64,000 bases of DNA. Source: Phyllobacteriaceae bacterium (GTDB lineage: Bacteria > Pseudomonadota > Alphaproteobacteria > Rhizobiales > Rhizobiaceae). Shown here piece after piece: positions 1-12,640 of this stretch (the first letter of the stretch is position 1; every line of letters starts with the position of its first letter). The position numbers were made by a program, and so were the translations under genes. Location of the stretch: positions 236,066 to 300,065 of the forward strand of contig JADJTR010000005.1 of the NCBI GenBank assembly GCA_016711085.1, written 5' to 3'. The notes under the pieces were generated by a model. That model was not told the origin of the DNA. It made no database searches and saw only the letters and a list, made by a program, of their open reading frames with translations.

Positions 1-197
1 CCGTCGGCAAACAAGCGCCGGTAGTTTTCGAACCAGACGAAGGTCGATTTCATTCCGAACGGGTCTTCGCGAAGGAACGACGTGCTGATCGCCTGGGCCG
101 CCGGCCACAGGAAAAACACCGCCGTTATCGCCAGTTGCGGCGCCAACAAGGCGTACGGCAAAAAGCGGTTCGGAAAGGTCGTGCGCTTGGATTGCAT
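1..197 (-). CDS. ugpA: UgpA, glycerol-3-phosphate ABC transporter permease (5' part only)
   Basis: Only the first 65 or so codons lie in the window; the gene runs off the left edge. The translation starts MQSKRTTFPNRFLPYALLAP, continues through a first membrane segment (QLAITAVFFLWPAAQAI) and ends in DPFG...FVWFENYRRLF. This follows the start of Escherichia coli UgpA closely ([25 protein letters not shown]...DPFG). UgpA is one of two inner-membrane permease subunits of the UgpBAEC importer for sn-glycerol-3-phosphate and glycerophosphodiesters. It lies just downstream of ugpB on the same strand, separated by a 12-bp stem-loop, which is the expected binding protein-permease order. The ugpE and ugpC genes would follow outside the window. 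Confidence 0.9.
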   Translation of the reverse strand, partial: MQSKRTTFPNRFLPYALLAPQLAITAVFFLWPAAQAISTSFLREDPFGMKSTFVWFENYRRLFAD

Positions 198-210
198 GGG
201 AAAGGCGGTT

Positions 211-243
211 TGACCGGGCGGCAACACAGCCGCCGCCCGGTCA
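211..243 (-). promoter_or_regulatory. Stem-loop between ugpB and ugpA
   Basis: Two perfectly complementary 12-base arms (TGACCGGGCGGC at 211-222 and its complement at 232-243) flank a 9-base loop, in the gap between the ugpB stop and the ugpA start. No T-run follows the hairpin, so it is not a textbook intrinsic terminator. Such structures between binding-protein and permease genes commonly protect the upstream mRNA or reduce read-through, giving more binding protein than permease. That role is inferred here. Confidence 0.65.
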
Positions 244-255
244 TGACCCTGGTGA

Positions 256-1580
256 TCAGTTGGCTGCCTGGAAGTCGCGCAGAATCTGGTTGCCGCGCTG
301 AACCGCCGAATCGAGCGCCTGCTTGCCGGATTTCTTGCCGGCGAGCATCGCCTCGAATTCATTGTCGATCACGTCGCGCACTTGCACCAGATTGCCGAAA
401 CGCAGACCCTTGGTGTTTTCGTTCGGCGCGGTTCGGGTGATCTGCTTGATGGCGATGTCGGCGCCGGGCGTTTTGTCGTAAAAGCCCTGGGTCTTCGACA
501 GTTCGTACGCCGCGTTGGTGATGGGCAGGTAGCCGGTGAACTGATGCCAATCGGCCTGGATTTCCGGTTGCGACAAGAAAGTGAAGAATTTCGCCACACC
601 CTTGTATTCCTCGGCCGGTCGGCCGTTCAGCGTCCACAAAGTGGCGCCGCCAATGATGGAGTTCATCGGTTCCTTGGTCGCGTCGTCATAGTAGGGTAGC
701 GGCGCGAAGCCGACCTCGAACCCTTGGCGTTGTTGATGACGCCGGCGCGCGATGCCGACGAATTCATGTAAATGGCGCATTCCTGGGAATAGAATTTCGG
801 CGGAGCGTCGTTGCCGCCGACCGGGCCGCCATACTGGTAGAGGCCGGCGTCGTGCCACTTTTTCATGTTGTCCCAGTGGCGGGCCTGCAGTTCGCCGTTG
901 AACGAGAATTCGGCATCCGTACCGCCGAAACCGTTGGCCTTCGTGCCATAGGGCAGGTTGTGAAGGGCCGAGAAGTTTTCAAGCTGGACCCAGGACACCC
1001 AACCGGTGGTGAATCCGCATTTGGCGGCGCCGGCCTCCATGATCTTTTTGGAGAAGGATTCCACTTCCGCCCAGGTCTTCGGCGCGACTTCCGGATCGAG
1101 ACCGGCCTTTTTGAACGCATTCTTGTTGTAATACATGATCGGCGTCGACGAGTTGAACGGCAACGACAGGATATTGCCGTCGACATCCGAATAGTAGCCG
1201 ACGACCGGAGCGAGGAAACCGGCCTTGTCGAACGCCTCGCCATTGTCAGCCATCAATTTGTAGACCGGATACACCGCTCCCTTGGCGGCCATCATTGTTC
1301 CCGTGCCGACTTCGAAAACCTGCACAATGGCCGGCTGTTCTTTGGCGCGGAACGCGGCGATCGCCGCCGTCAGCGTCTCGGGATAGGTGCCCTTGTAGAC
1401 CGGCACGATTTTATACTCGCCTTGCGACGCGTTGAACTTGGCGGCGATTTCCTCGAGCTTCTTGCCCAGTTCGCCGCCCATGGCGTGCCACAGCGAAAAT
1501 TCGGTGGCGGCAAAGGCGGAAGTGGATGAAAGCAGTAAAACGGCAATGGCGGCAATAGCCGGGCGGCGGAGGTTTTTCAT
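256..1580 (-). CDS. ugpB: UgpB, glycerol-3-phosphate-binding periplasmic protein (single-base frameshift)
   Basis: Substrate-binding protein of the Ugp ABC importer. It begins with a Sec signal peptide (MKNLRRPAIAAIAVLLL...SAFA, cleavage before ATEF) and continues with the typical UgpB stretch FSLWHAMGGELGKKLEEIAAKFN. It retains NSSTPIMYYNKNAFKKAGLDP and SWVQLENFSALHNLPY, characteristic of glycerol-3-phosphate-binding proteins. The reading frame breaks near position 720: codons 1 to about 287 are in one frame and the rest (GFEVGFAPLPYYDDA to the end, QAAN) in another. Restoring one lost base in the GG after AAG rejoins them into a protein of about 441 residues, the usual UgpB length. I read the break as a sequencing error or very recent mutation, because both halves are well conserved. 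The start at 1580 is supported by the signal peptide. ugpA follows directly. Confidence 0.9.
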
Positions 1581-1730
1581 GGCGGCGATCCTGTGAAAGG
1601 GAATGCGCGGGGGTGCGCAATCCCACTAGCGTCGCCATGTGACAGGCGGGCGAAAATTGCGTGAAAGTCGGATGACGCGATTTGATCGGCGTCATCGGCG
1701 CGTCGTCGAACAGGGGTTATCCAGGAGACG
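1581..1730. promoter_or_regulatory. Divergent ugpB / P-type ATPase intergenic region with inverted repeat
   Basis: This 150-bp gap separates two divergent genes. It contains a perfect 8-bp inverted repeat (GATGACGC at 1671-1678, GCGTCATC at 1689-1696, spacer 10), which could be an operator. Two PHO-box-like heptamers on the minus strand (CTTTCAC at 1661-1667 and CTGTCAC at 1639-1645) start 22 bp apart, two helical turns. A PHO box normally has its repeats 11 bp apart, so phosphate control of ugp, known in other bacteria, is only suggested here. Confidence 0.35.
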
Positions 1731-4285
<2,555 letters not shown>

Positions 4286-4300
4286 GGCCTGTCGCGCGCT

Positions 4301-4320
4301 CCCCGGGGCGTTGTCCGGGG
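4301..4320 (+). terminator. Possible terminator after the P-type ATPase
   Basis: CCCCGG (4301-4306) pairs with CCGGGG (4315-4320) across an 8-base loop, about 15 bases after the ATPase stop codon. The stem is short and no T-run follows, so this is a weak candidate. Confidence 0.25.
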
Positions 4321-4396
4321 CCGCGGCCTTCCGCCCACCGCAATGGCGGCCCATAATTCCTGGCGCCGCCGGAATCTACGACGAAAGGAACATGCA

Positions 4397-5548
4397 ATGG
4401 CAAAAACCCAGGCCGAAGCGGCGAATGCGCAATGGCGCGGCTGGACCGCGCTTTTGGTCGACGGTCCCGTTGGCGCGACCGATGCGGTCGAGCAAATGCA
4501 CATGGCCGTACTCGGCGCCATGGGTCCGTTCTCGCCTGTGGCGAAGCTCGCCACCGGCGGCGTCGCGAAAGCGGTCTATCGCGGCGTGCGAGGCGGCATG
4601 CGCGGCGTTGGCGCGCTTGCCGACATGACCCTTCGCGTCGCCGGCCATCCCTCGCCCCTCGGCGAGGGCGCCGAGAAGGCGCGCGCCATCGTCAACGGCG
4701 TGCTCGGCGATCATCTTGTCGCCACCGCCAACCCGCTGGCGCTGCCGATGACATTGCGCCGGACCGACAATCCGCCGACCGGCCGGCTGCTCGTTTTGGT
4801 GCATGGACTGTGCATGAGCGATCGCGGCTGGACGCGGCGCGGCCACGACCATGGCGAGCGACTCGCCCGCGAACAAGGCTGGTCGCCGCATTACCTCTCC
4901 TACAACAGCGGCGAACACATCTCGACCAACGGCCGCGCCCTCGCAACAATGCTGGAAGACCTCCTTGCAACCTGGCCGCTTCCCGTCGAGCGCCTGGCCA
5001 TCGTCGGTCATTCGATGGGCGGCCTGGTGGCGCGCAGCGCCTGCCACTACGGCGAATTGGCGGGCAATTCCTGGGTGAAGAGACTGGATTCTCTCGTCTT
5101 TCTCGGCACGCCGCACAATGGCGCGCCGCTCGAACGCATCGGTCACTGGACCGACGGAGTCGTCGGCCGCTTTTCGTTCCTTGCGCCCTTTGTCCGGCTC
5201 GGGCGCGCCCGAAGCGCCGGCATCGTCGATCTCCGCTACGGCCATTTGCGCGATGAGGACCACCTTGCCGGCGCCGATCGCCAGCCTGTCCCCTTGCCTC
5301 CCGGGGTCAATTGCTTCGCCATCGCCGCGACCACCGCCGAAAAGGTCGGCGGCCTGAAAGCGCGCCTCATCGGCGACGGATTGGTGCCAATCGACAGCGC
5401 CCTCGGCCGTCACCCCGATCCGCGTTACGATCTGGGGATTCCGCCGGCCAACATCTGGGTCGGGACCGGCATGGGACATTTCGATCTGCTTGATCGCCGC
5501 GCGGTCTATGAGCGGATCGCCGAATGGCTCAGCAAGGGCGCACGCTGA
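4397..5548 (+). CDS. Alpha/beta hydrolase, lipase-like (PGAP1/triacylglycerol lipase type)
   Basis: A probable ester hydrolase of 383 residues. The central part shows the oxyanion-side motif LVLVHGLCMSD, the nucleophile elbow VGHSMGG (serine at about residue 217) and FLGTPHNGAPLER, which together are typical of bacterial lipases and PGAP1-like hydrolases. The late GLVPIDSALG and GTGMGHFDLL supply the expected acidic residue and catalytic histidine. The first 110 or so residues are an Ala/Gly-rich helical region without a signal peptide, so the protein is probably cytoplasmic or membrane-associated. AAAGGA precedes the ATG at 4397, which I prefer to the ATG 54 bases upstream. Its substrate is unknown. 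The neighbours (ATPase, malQ) do not suggest a pathway. Confidence 0.8.
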   Translation: MAKTQAEAANAQWRGWTALLVDGPVGATDAVEQMHMAVLGAMGPFSPVAKLATGGVAKAVYRGVRGGMRGVGALADMTLRVAGHPSPLGEGAEKARAIVNGVLGDHLVATANPLALPMTLRRTDNPPTGRLLVLVHGLCMSDRGWTRRGHDHGERLAREQGWSPHYLSYNSGEHISTNGRALATMLEDLLATWPLPVERLAIVGHSMGGLVARSACHYGELAGNSWVKRLDSLVFLGTPHNGAPLERIGHWTDGVVGRFSFLAPFVRLGRARSAGIVDLRYGHLRDEDHLAGADRQPVPLPPGVNCFAIAATTAEKVGGLKARLIGDGLVPIDSALGRHPDPRYDLGIPPANIWVGTGMGHFDLLDRRAVYERIAEWLSKGAR

Positions 5549-5582
5549 CCGACGTCCATCGGTCGGTCCCCGGAACAAGCTC

Positions 5583-7559
5583 TCATTCGGCCTTGCGCGC
5601 CGCGTCCAATGCCGCGATGCGCCGCGCCGTCGCCGGTTCGTCCAGCAATTCGGCCAGCGGCCGGTCGAGCCGGCGTCGCCAGTTCGGATGCTCGTGAACC
5701 GTGCCCGGCAGATTGGGCTGCTCGTCGAGCGCCAGCAGGTCCTCCAGCGGGGCCAGCGCCAGCAGCGAGGCCGAACGGCCGATATGGCTCAGCGCCGCCT
5801 CCACCGCCGGTCCCGGATTGTCCGGCGCCGGCCGCGGTCCGGCCTCGCCGAAGGTCGACCACAACAGGCCGCGATCCCAGGCGCGGCGGGACTCTTCGCT
5901 CTCCCGACTGGCGTCGGCGGGCAACCGCCCCAATTGTTCGGCCCAGTCGAGATCGCGGCCGCTCCACCAGCCGGCGACTGTGGCGGTGTCGTGGGTGCCG
6001 GTCATGGCGACGGTTTCCGGCGGATAGTCCTGCGGCCCGATGAAGCCGTGATCCTCGGCCCGCTCGAACCACATCACCCGCATACCTGCCATGTGTTTTT
6101 CGGCGATGGCCGGCGTGAAACCATAGGGCGCGACACCCAGGTCCTCCGCCACGATCAGGGCGTTGGCGCGCTGCGATTCGAGCGCGACAAGACGGACGAG
6201 GTCGTTGAACGGATAGGCGAGATACGTCCCTTCGCGCGCGCCTTCCGGAATGACCCACAAGCGCGCCAGGCCGAAGGCGTGATCGATGCGCAGGCCGCCG
6301 GCCCGCGCCAGCGCGGCGCGCAGCATGGCGATGAACGGCTTGTAGCCGCTGGCCGCCAATCCGCCGGGCGAAAAACTCGTCAACGTCCAGTTTTGCCCGA
6401 GCGGGCCCAGCGGATCGGGCGGCGCGCCGATCGACAGGCCGTCGAGCATCAGGTCGCGCATCGCCCAGCTGTCGCTGCCGCTCTTGTGCACGCCGACGGC
6501 GAGATCGGCGATCAGGCCGATCGCCATGCCGGCCGACATTGCGTTTTTCTGCACGGCGGCAAGGCTTTCGCCGCTCAGCCATTGCACGAAAGCGTGGAAC
6601 GCCACGTCTTCCGCCCGCTCCGCCGAAAAGCGCGCCACCGCCGCGCCGGCCGGATCGTGAAACGCCGAAGGCCATTCCCGCCAGCCCGCCAGGCCTTGCG
6701 CCCTGAAGCGCATGTCGAGCGCATCGAACACGGCGTGGCGAACGAGCGCATCGCCGCCGGCGCGGCAGTCCGCGTCGATGCGGGCGCGCGTCGCTCCGTC
6801 AAGGTTGTCGAACAGGGCGCGCAAATCGGCGAGCCGCCGCGGCAGCGCCGCGGCCCAATCGATGAATTCGCCGCTTCTTGCCGCCGGCAGCGCCGGCAGG
6901 CCGACAAGCGCCGTATCGGCCAGCGCGCCGTTGAGGAATTGCCGGCTCGACGGCGAATAGGGGCTGTAGCCGACGCCATGGCCGGGAAACAGCGCATGCA
7001 CCGGATTGATCATCGCGGCGTCGGCGCCGCGTTCGGCGAACCGGCGAACCGCGTCGTCGAGATGGCCGAAATGGCCGAAGGGCTGCGCCGCGCCGCGCAG
7101 CGCCGGGATCTGGATCGCCGGTCCCCACATGCGCCGGGCGCCGAAATCGGCGAGCCCCCGGCAGGCGGGCGGAGCGACCGCCAGCGCCATTTCGCCCCCC
7201 GCACGGACAAGCGTGTAATAGCCCGGCTCGGCAATGGCGGGGATCACGCCGTCGATCGCCAGAGTTCGCGTCGCGCCATCCTCGCCAACCAGTTCGGCCC
7301 GCGCCAATCCGCCGGAAAGCGGCGTCGGCCGGCCCGCCTCGGCGACGATCAGCGCCGGCGGCCGGTCATGTTCGCCGGCGAGCCGGTCGAGACTGCGCGC
7401 GAGGGCCGGCGCGCTGTCGGCGTCATAGCCGAGCGCGCCGAGAACGCTTGCTAGGGTTTCGTCGGCGACGATGCGCTCGACCCCGGCCACATCGCGCCAG
7501 ACGCGGGCCACGCCGACGGCGGCGGCAAGGGCATGGAGGGGTTCAAGTTCATCGATCAT
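5583..7559 (-). CDS. malQ: 4-alpha-glucanotransferase (amylomaltase, GH77)
   Basis: Transfers alpha-1,4-glucan segments between maltooligosaccharides or glycogen fragments in the cytoplasm. The 658-residue product has the long bacterial MalQ layout, with an N-terminal accessory domain (about residues 1-140) before the GH77 barrel. Recognisable GH77 segments are NPVHALFPG and YSPYSPSSRQFLN, FRAQGLAGWREWP, IGLIADLAVGVHKSGSD, the nucleophile region LRIDHAFGLARLW, the acid/base region VAEDLGV and the later catalytic-pocket motif GTHDTATVAGWW. The frame is open throughout. The gene stands alone here, with no glg or mal genes next to it. It converges with the upstream hydrolase gene with about 34 bp between the stops and no obvious terminator. 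Confidence 0.95.
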   Translation of the reverse strand: MIDELEPLHALAAAVGVARVWRDVAGVERIVADETLASVLGALGYDADSAPALARSLDRLAGEHDRPPALIVAEAGRPTPLSGGLARAELVGEDGATRTLAIDGVIPAIAEPGYYTLVRAGGEMALAVAPPACRGLADFGARRMWGPAIQIPALRGAAQPFGHFGHLDDAVRRFAERGADAAMINPVHALFPGHGVGYSPYSPSSRQFLNGALADTALVGLPALPAARSGEFIDWAAALPRRLADLRALFDNLDGATRARIDADCRAGGDALVRHAVFDALDMRFRAQGLAGWREWPSAFHDPAGAAVARFSAERAEDVAFHAFVQWLSGESLAAVQKNAMSAGMAIGLIADLAVGVHKSGSDSWAMRDLMLDGLSIGAPPDPLGPLGQNWTLTSFSPGGLAASGYKPFIAMLRAALARAGGLRIDHAFGLARLWVIPEGAREGTYLAYPFNDLVRLVALESQRANALIVAEDLGVAPYGFTPAIAEKHMAGMRVMWFERAEDHGFIGPQDYPPETVAMTGTHDTATVAGWWSGRDLDWAEQLGRLPADASRESEESRRAWDRGLLWSTFGEAGPRPAPDNPGPAVEAALSHIGRSASLLALAPLEDLLALDEQPNLPGTVHEHPNWRRRLDRPLAELLDEPATARRIAALDAARKAE

Positions 7560-7767
7560 GTCGGCCGGCTAGCACGATTCCGCGTCATCGTCCCGGTTCG
7601 AATGGACGCGCTTTCGCCGGGCGCCGCCGCATCGCCGAATTCGCGTGTGCGCCGCCGACTGCCCCGACCAAAAAGAACCGTGCGTCGTACGACACGATGT
7701 TTGTCGCAAAATAGTCGAACGTTCCGCTATTCTTCTGCGGATATTCCGCTTGACACTTTGAAAAGAG

Positions 7768-7843
<76 letters not shown>

Positions 7844-7929
7844 GCGCCGGAGGGTCATTGCCCGGCGATTGGCCGGCGATATAGCGGCGGAGGCGCGGCA
7901 TGTCCAGCGTCCACGCGCCGGTTTTTCAT

Positions 7930-8648
7930 TCAGACCAGCAGCCGGCCTTCGGCGACCTTGACGGCATGGCCGCCGACGCGCGCGGCGACGAGGCGGTGAT
8001 CGGCGATTTCGACCTCGAGGCGGATCGCCGACGGCCGCCCGAATTCGACGCCCTGCTCGATCGCAATGCGTTGCACGCCGGAGGTCGGGGAATCATGGCG
8101 GCAAATCTGGCCGGCGAAGGCGGCGCGGCCGAACCGGTCGCCGGATCCTCGCCGATGCCGTCCCACGGCGCGAACATGCGGGCATGAAAATCGGAACCCG
8201 AAAACACCGTTTCGCGGCAATAGATGTAAGGACACGGTATTTTTCCGTCGACCCGGCCCACAAGGTCGATCCACGCGTCGGCATTGACCCGGGCCTTGGC
8301 CGCCGGCAGCAGGCCGGAGACCGGAACCATCACGAAAGGCACGCCGGCCGACCAGCCGGCGACGCGGTGGTTTTCAAAGCCGATATCCTGCGGATCGAGG
8401 CCGAGCGCCGCGGCGAGCGCCGCGGGTTCGACGGCGATATTGATCGGACGTGGAAGTTTCGGAAGGTCGAATTCCGCAAACCCGCCATTCACCGCGCAGC
8501 GCACCGGGCCGACTTTTTCCTCCAGCACGATGATCGACGGTCCAGTTACGCCGGCGCGCGCCTGCAGCGCCACCGCGGCGCCGACGGTCGGATGGCCGGC
8601 GAAGGGCAATTCGCCCGCCGGCAACGCATTTGCGGGCCGATATCCAGC
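7930..8648 (-). pseudogene. PhzF-family isomerase, 5'-truncated and frameshifted
   Basis: A remnant of a PhzF/YddE-type protein (phenazine biosynthesis-like, diaminopimelate-epimerase fold). Recognisable pieces are AGELPFAGHPTVG near the start and EDPATGSA further on, both hallmark motifs. The usual first 60 or so residues, with the conserved N-terminal active-site region, are absent: upstream sequence in frame is unrelated and runs into the start of the divergent macA-like gene. A second defect is a one-base deletion near 8125, after TGSAA. The correct continuation (AFAGQICRHDSP...VAEGRLLV) lies in another frame and ends at 7930. The frameshift alone could be an assembly error, but the missing 5' end makes decay more likely. 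Confidence 0.75.
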
Positions 8649-8671
8649 CTGAACGATGCGGGGTTGAGGCG

Positions 8672-9958
8672 ATGAACAAGAATGCCGGCGATCTGAATGC
8701 CGCCCTTGGCGGCGGCATCGAGGCGGCGCTCGAACTCGACAAGTCCGGGCGCAAGAAACGCGGCCGCCGCTGGGTTTGGTGGATCGCGGCCCTGTTCGCC
8801 CTCGGCGGGCTTGGCGCGTGGGGCGCAACGGCGCTTTTCGCCGGCAAGACCGAAACCACCTGGCGCACGGCGGACGCCGTCCGCGGCGATCTCGTCATCG
8901 AAATCAACGCCACCGGCGCGCTCAACCCGCTGACCACCGTCGACATCTCCTCGGAAATGTCGGGCGTCGTCCGCGAGGTCAACGCCGTCGAGAACCAGCG
9001 CGTCAAGACCGGCGAAGTCATCGCCCGCCTCGATACGGTCAGCCTGGCCGCGCAGGTCGAGCGGGCCAGCGCCCAGGTCAAGTCGGCCGAAGCCCAGGTC
9101 GAGAACGCCAGGGTCACCCTGCGCGACGCCGACGACGGCGTGGCCCGCGCCGAGACGCTGTTGAAACGCGCGCTGGTGTCGACGCAGGAGGCGCAGAAGG
9201 CCCGATCCGACCGCGACCGCGCCACTGCCGCCCGGTCAATCGCCGAAGCCGCGCTCGCCGTCGCCCGCGCCGATCTCGACATCAAGCAGGCCGATCTCGA
9301 CAAGGCGGTCATCCGCGCGCCGATCGACGGCGTCGTGCTGACGCGCTCCATCGACCCCGGCCAGACCGTCGCCGCATCGCTTTCGGCCCCGGTGCTGTTC
9401 GTCATCGCCGAGGATCTCGCCCGCATGCAGCTTGAAGCCGCCATCGACGAGGCCGACATCGGCCAGGTGGCGATCGGCCAAAAGGCCCGTTTCACCGTCG
9501 ACGCCTGGCCTGAGCGCACATTCGAGGCGAAAGTGCGCGATATCGCCTACGCCTCGACCAAAACAGACAACGTCGTTTCCTACAAGGCGACGCTCGATGT
9601 CGACAACGCCGAATTGCTGCTGCGTCCCGGCATGACCGCGACCGTCGCGGTCGTGGTGCGCGAGGCGCGCGATATCGTCACCGTCGCCAATGAGGCCTTC
9701 CGTTTCACCCCGCCGAAAGAAGAGGCGAGCGGCGGCTTTTCGCTGATGCGCCTGTTCATGCCGCGTTTTCCCCGCGGCGGCGCCCGCAAGACCATCGCCA
9801 ACGCCGATGGCACCCGCACCATCTATGTGCTTGAAAACGGCCAGCCCTCAGCGGTGAAGGTGAAAGCGGGCTCTTCCGACGGCGAACGCACCGAAATCGT
9901 TTCGGGTCTGGAGGCCGGCGCCGCCGTCGTGCTCGCAGCCGTGAGCGCCGCCAAATGA
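8672..9958 (+). CDS. Periplasmic adaptor (membrane fusion protein) of a MacA/HlyD-type exporter
   Basis: Links an inner-membrane ABC exporter to an outer-membrane channel. The 428-residue protein has a short cytoplasmic tail rich in Lys/Arg (DKSGRKKRGRR), one membrane anchor (WVWWIAALFALGGLGAWGATALF), then the MacA order: barrel-sandwich hybrid half (LVIEINATGALNPLTTVDISS), a coiled-coil hairpin of Ala/Glu/Arg heptads (about residues 110-190), the second lipoyl half (APIDGVVLTRSIDPGQTV) and beta-barrel domains. GAGG precedes the ATG at 8672. An in-frame ATG 42 bases upstream lacks a comparable site. It overlaps the next gene by four bases (ATGA), so the two are translationally coupled. It is called MacA-like rather than macA because the exported substrate is unknown. 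Confidence 0.88.
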   Translation: MNKNAGDLNAALGGGIEAALELDKSGRKKRGRRWVWWIAALFALGGLGAWGATALFAGKTETTWRTADAVRGDLVIEINATGALNPLTTVDISSEMSGVVREVNAVENQRVKTGEVIARLDTVSLAAQVERASAQVKSAEAQVENARVTLRDADDGVARAETLLKRALVSTQEAQKARSDRDRATAARSIAEAALAVARADLDIKQADLDKAVIRAPIDGVVLTRSIDPGQTVAASLSAPVLFVIAEDLARMQLEAAIDEADIGQVAIGQKARFTVDAWPERTFEAKVRDIAYASTKTDNVVSYKATLDVDNAELLLRPGMTATVAVVVREARDIVTVANEAFRFTPPKEEASGGFSLMRLFMPRFPRGGARKTIANADGTRTIYVLENGQPSAVKVKAGSSDGERTEIVSGLEAGAAVVLAAVSAAK

Positions 9959-10655
9959 CCGCGCCGCTCATCGCCTTCGACAAGGTCTGGAAGACCTATG
10001 GCGAGGGCGAAGCCCGCGTCGACGCGCTTGCCGGCGTCGATTTTTCGATTTCGCCGGGCGAATTCGTCGCCATCATGGGGCCGTCGGGATCGGGCAAATC
10101 GACGGCGATGAACATCATCGGCTGCCTCGACACGCCGACCGGCGGCGTTTACCGCTTTGCCGGCGTCGACGCCGGCCGCCTCGATCGGGGCCGCCGCGCC
10201 ATCCTGCGCAATCTCTACATCGGCTTCGTTTTCCAGGGCTACAATTTGCTGCCGCGCACCACGGCGATCGAGAATGTCGAACTGCCGCTGGTCTATCGCG
10301 GCGTACCGGCGCGAAAACGCCGCGAGCTCGCCTATGCGGCGTTGGCCCAGGTCGGCCTGCAAGGGCGCGAGGACCACACCCCGGCCGAACTCTCCGGCGG
10401 CCAGCAGCAGCGTGTCGCCATCGCCCGCGCCATTGTGTCGACGCCGATGCTCCTGCTCGCCGACGAACCGACCGGCAATCTCGACACCCAGCGCAGTCAC
10501 GAAATCATGGAGCTGTTGCAGACGCTCAACCGCGAGCGCGGGCTGACCATCGCCATGGTCACGCACGAGGCCGACATCGCCGGCTTCGCCTCGCGCACCG
10601 TGCGTTTCGTCGACGGCCATGTCGCCTCGGACTCCGCCCTGAGCGAGGCCGCCTG

Positions 10656-10656
<1 letters not shown>
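9955..10656 (+). CDS. ABC transporter ATP-binding protein, MacB/LolD type
   Basis: ATPase subunit of the exporter encoded by the two flanking genes. The 233-residue protein has Walker A GPSGSGKST, the Q-loop region FVFQGYNLLPR, the signature LSGGQQQRVAIARA and Walker B LLLADEPTGNLD, followed by the switch histidine in MVTHEAD. FQGYNLLPRTTAIENVELPLVYRGV is typical of the MacB/LolD/FtsE branch, which powers mechanotransmission rather than direct translocation. It starts inside the stop of the adaptor gene (ATGA) and its stop overlaps the permease start (TGATG), a tightly coupled three-gene operon. Unlike E. coli MacB, the ATPase and permease are separate polypeptides. Confidence 0.93.
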
Positions 10657-11864
<1,208 letters not shown>

Positions 11865-11921
11865 TTTCAACAGCTTGCCGGTGTTTCGCGACTCGGCCTT
11901 TCAGGGTGTTGAATCGAAATG

Positions 11922-12635
11922 TCAGCCGCCGGCGAAATGCCGCAGCACCAACCGCATGTGGCGCGTCGTCGGTTCGGGGATCGTTCCCGGCTCGATGACG
12001 ACCGGGCCGTCGATCTCCGGATCGGGATCGGCGGCGACATGGGCGCGAATTCGCGCCGCAATCGTCGCCGCTTCTTCGTCGAGCCAGTAGCGCCGCGCGA
12101 CGACCAACGCGTCGCCGGCGCGCGCCAGCAGGAAGCCCTGTTCCGTTCGCACGCCGCCGAGATCGATCCCGGTTTCCTCGCGCACTTCGCGGTGGGCGTT
12201 GGCGGCAAACTCCATGCGGCCACCGGGAAAATCGCCGGGCTCGAACGAACCGGCGGCGAAGTAGGTGAGGCCAGGATTGGCGGTGTGCGCCGCCATTTTC
12301 ACCGCGATGAGCCGGCCGTCGGCGGCAACCGGCAAGGCGTAGGCGAACACATGCGCCGCGCCGGCCTTGTCCGCCGCCTTGCGCCAGTAAAGAAAGGTGG
12401 AAAAATCGATGGCGTGCGCCGTTCCGGTCAGCGTTGCGCCGTCCAGCGCCAGCGCCGAAATCATGGTCATGCGCCCGTTGAACAGGCGCGGATTGGCCGC
12501 CTGCTCGACGCGCCAGTTCGCGGCGATGGCGACGCCACGGCGCACCTCCCAGGGATGGGGGTCATCGACAAGGGCGATATCGATGGCGTCGATCGCGCGG
12601 ATTGCACCGTCTTCGATCTGGTCGAACAGGCGCAT
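11922..12635 (-). CDS. Nudix-hydrolase-like protein with incomplete Nudix box
   Basis: A 237-residue protein whose C-terminal half resembles Nudix hydrolases, which cleave nucleoside diphosphates linked to another group. The second half of the Nudix box, REVREETGI, is intact at about residues 149-157. The first half is short: after FPGGRM only a few residues separate the glycines from REV, so the glutamate of the GX5E element is not in register with the consensus GX5EX7REUXEEXGU. Metal binding should still be possible through the REXXEE helix, but catalytic efficiency or substrate may differ. The start at 12635 lies five bases after the stop of the upstream nuclease gene, so the two are probably co-transcribed. 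The substrate is not predictable. Confidence 0.75.
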   Translation of the reverse strand: MRLFDQIEDGAIRAIDAIDIALVDDPHPWEVRRGVAIAANWRVEQAANPRLFNGRMTMISALALDGATLTGTAHAIDFSTFLYWRKAADKAGAAHVFAYALPVAADGRLIAVKMAAHTANPGLTYFAAGSFEPGDFPGGRMEFAANAHREVREETGIDLGGVRTEQGFLLARAGDALVVARRYWLDEEAATIAARIRAHVAADPDPEIDGPVVIEPGTIPEPTTRHMRLVLRHFAGG

Positions 12636-12640
12636 GCCGG

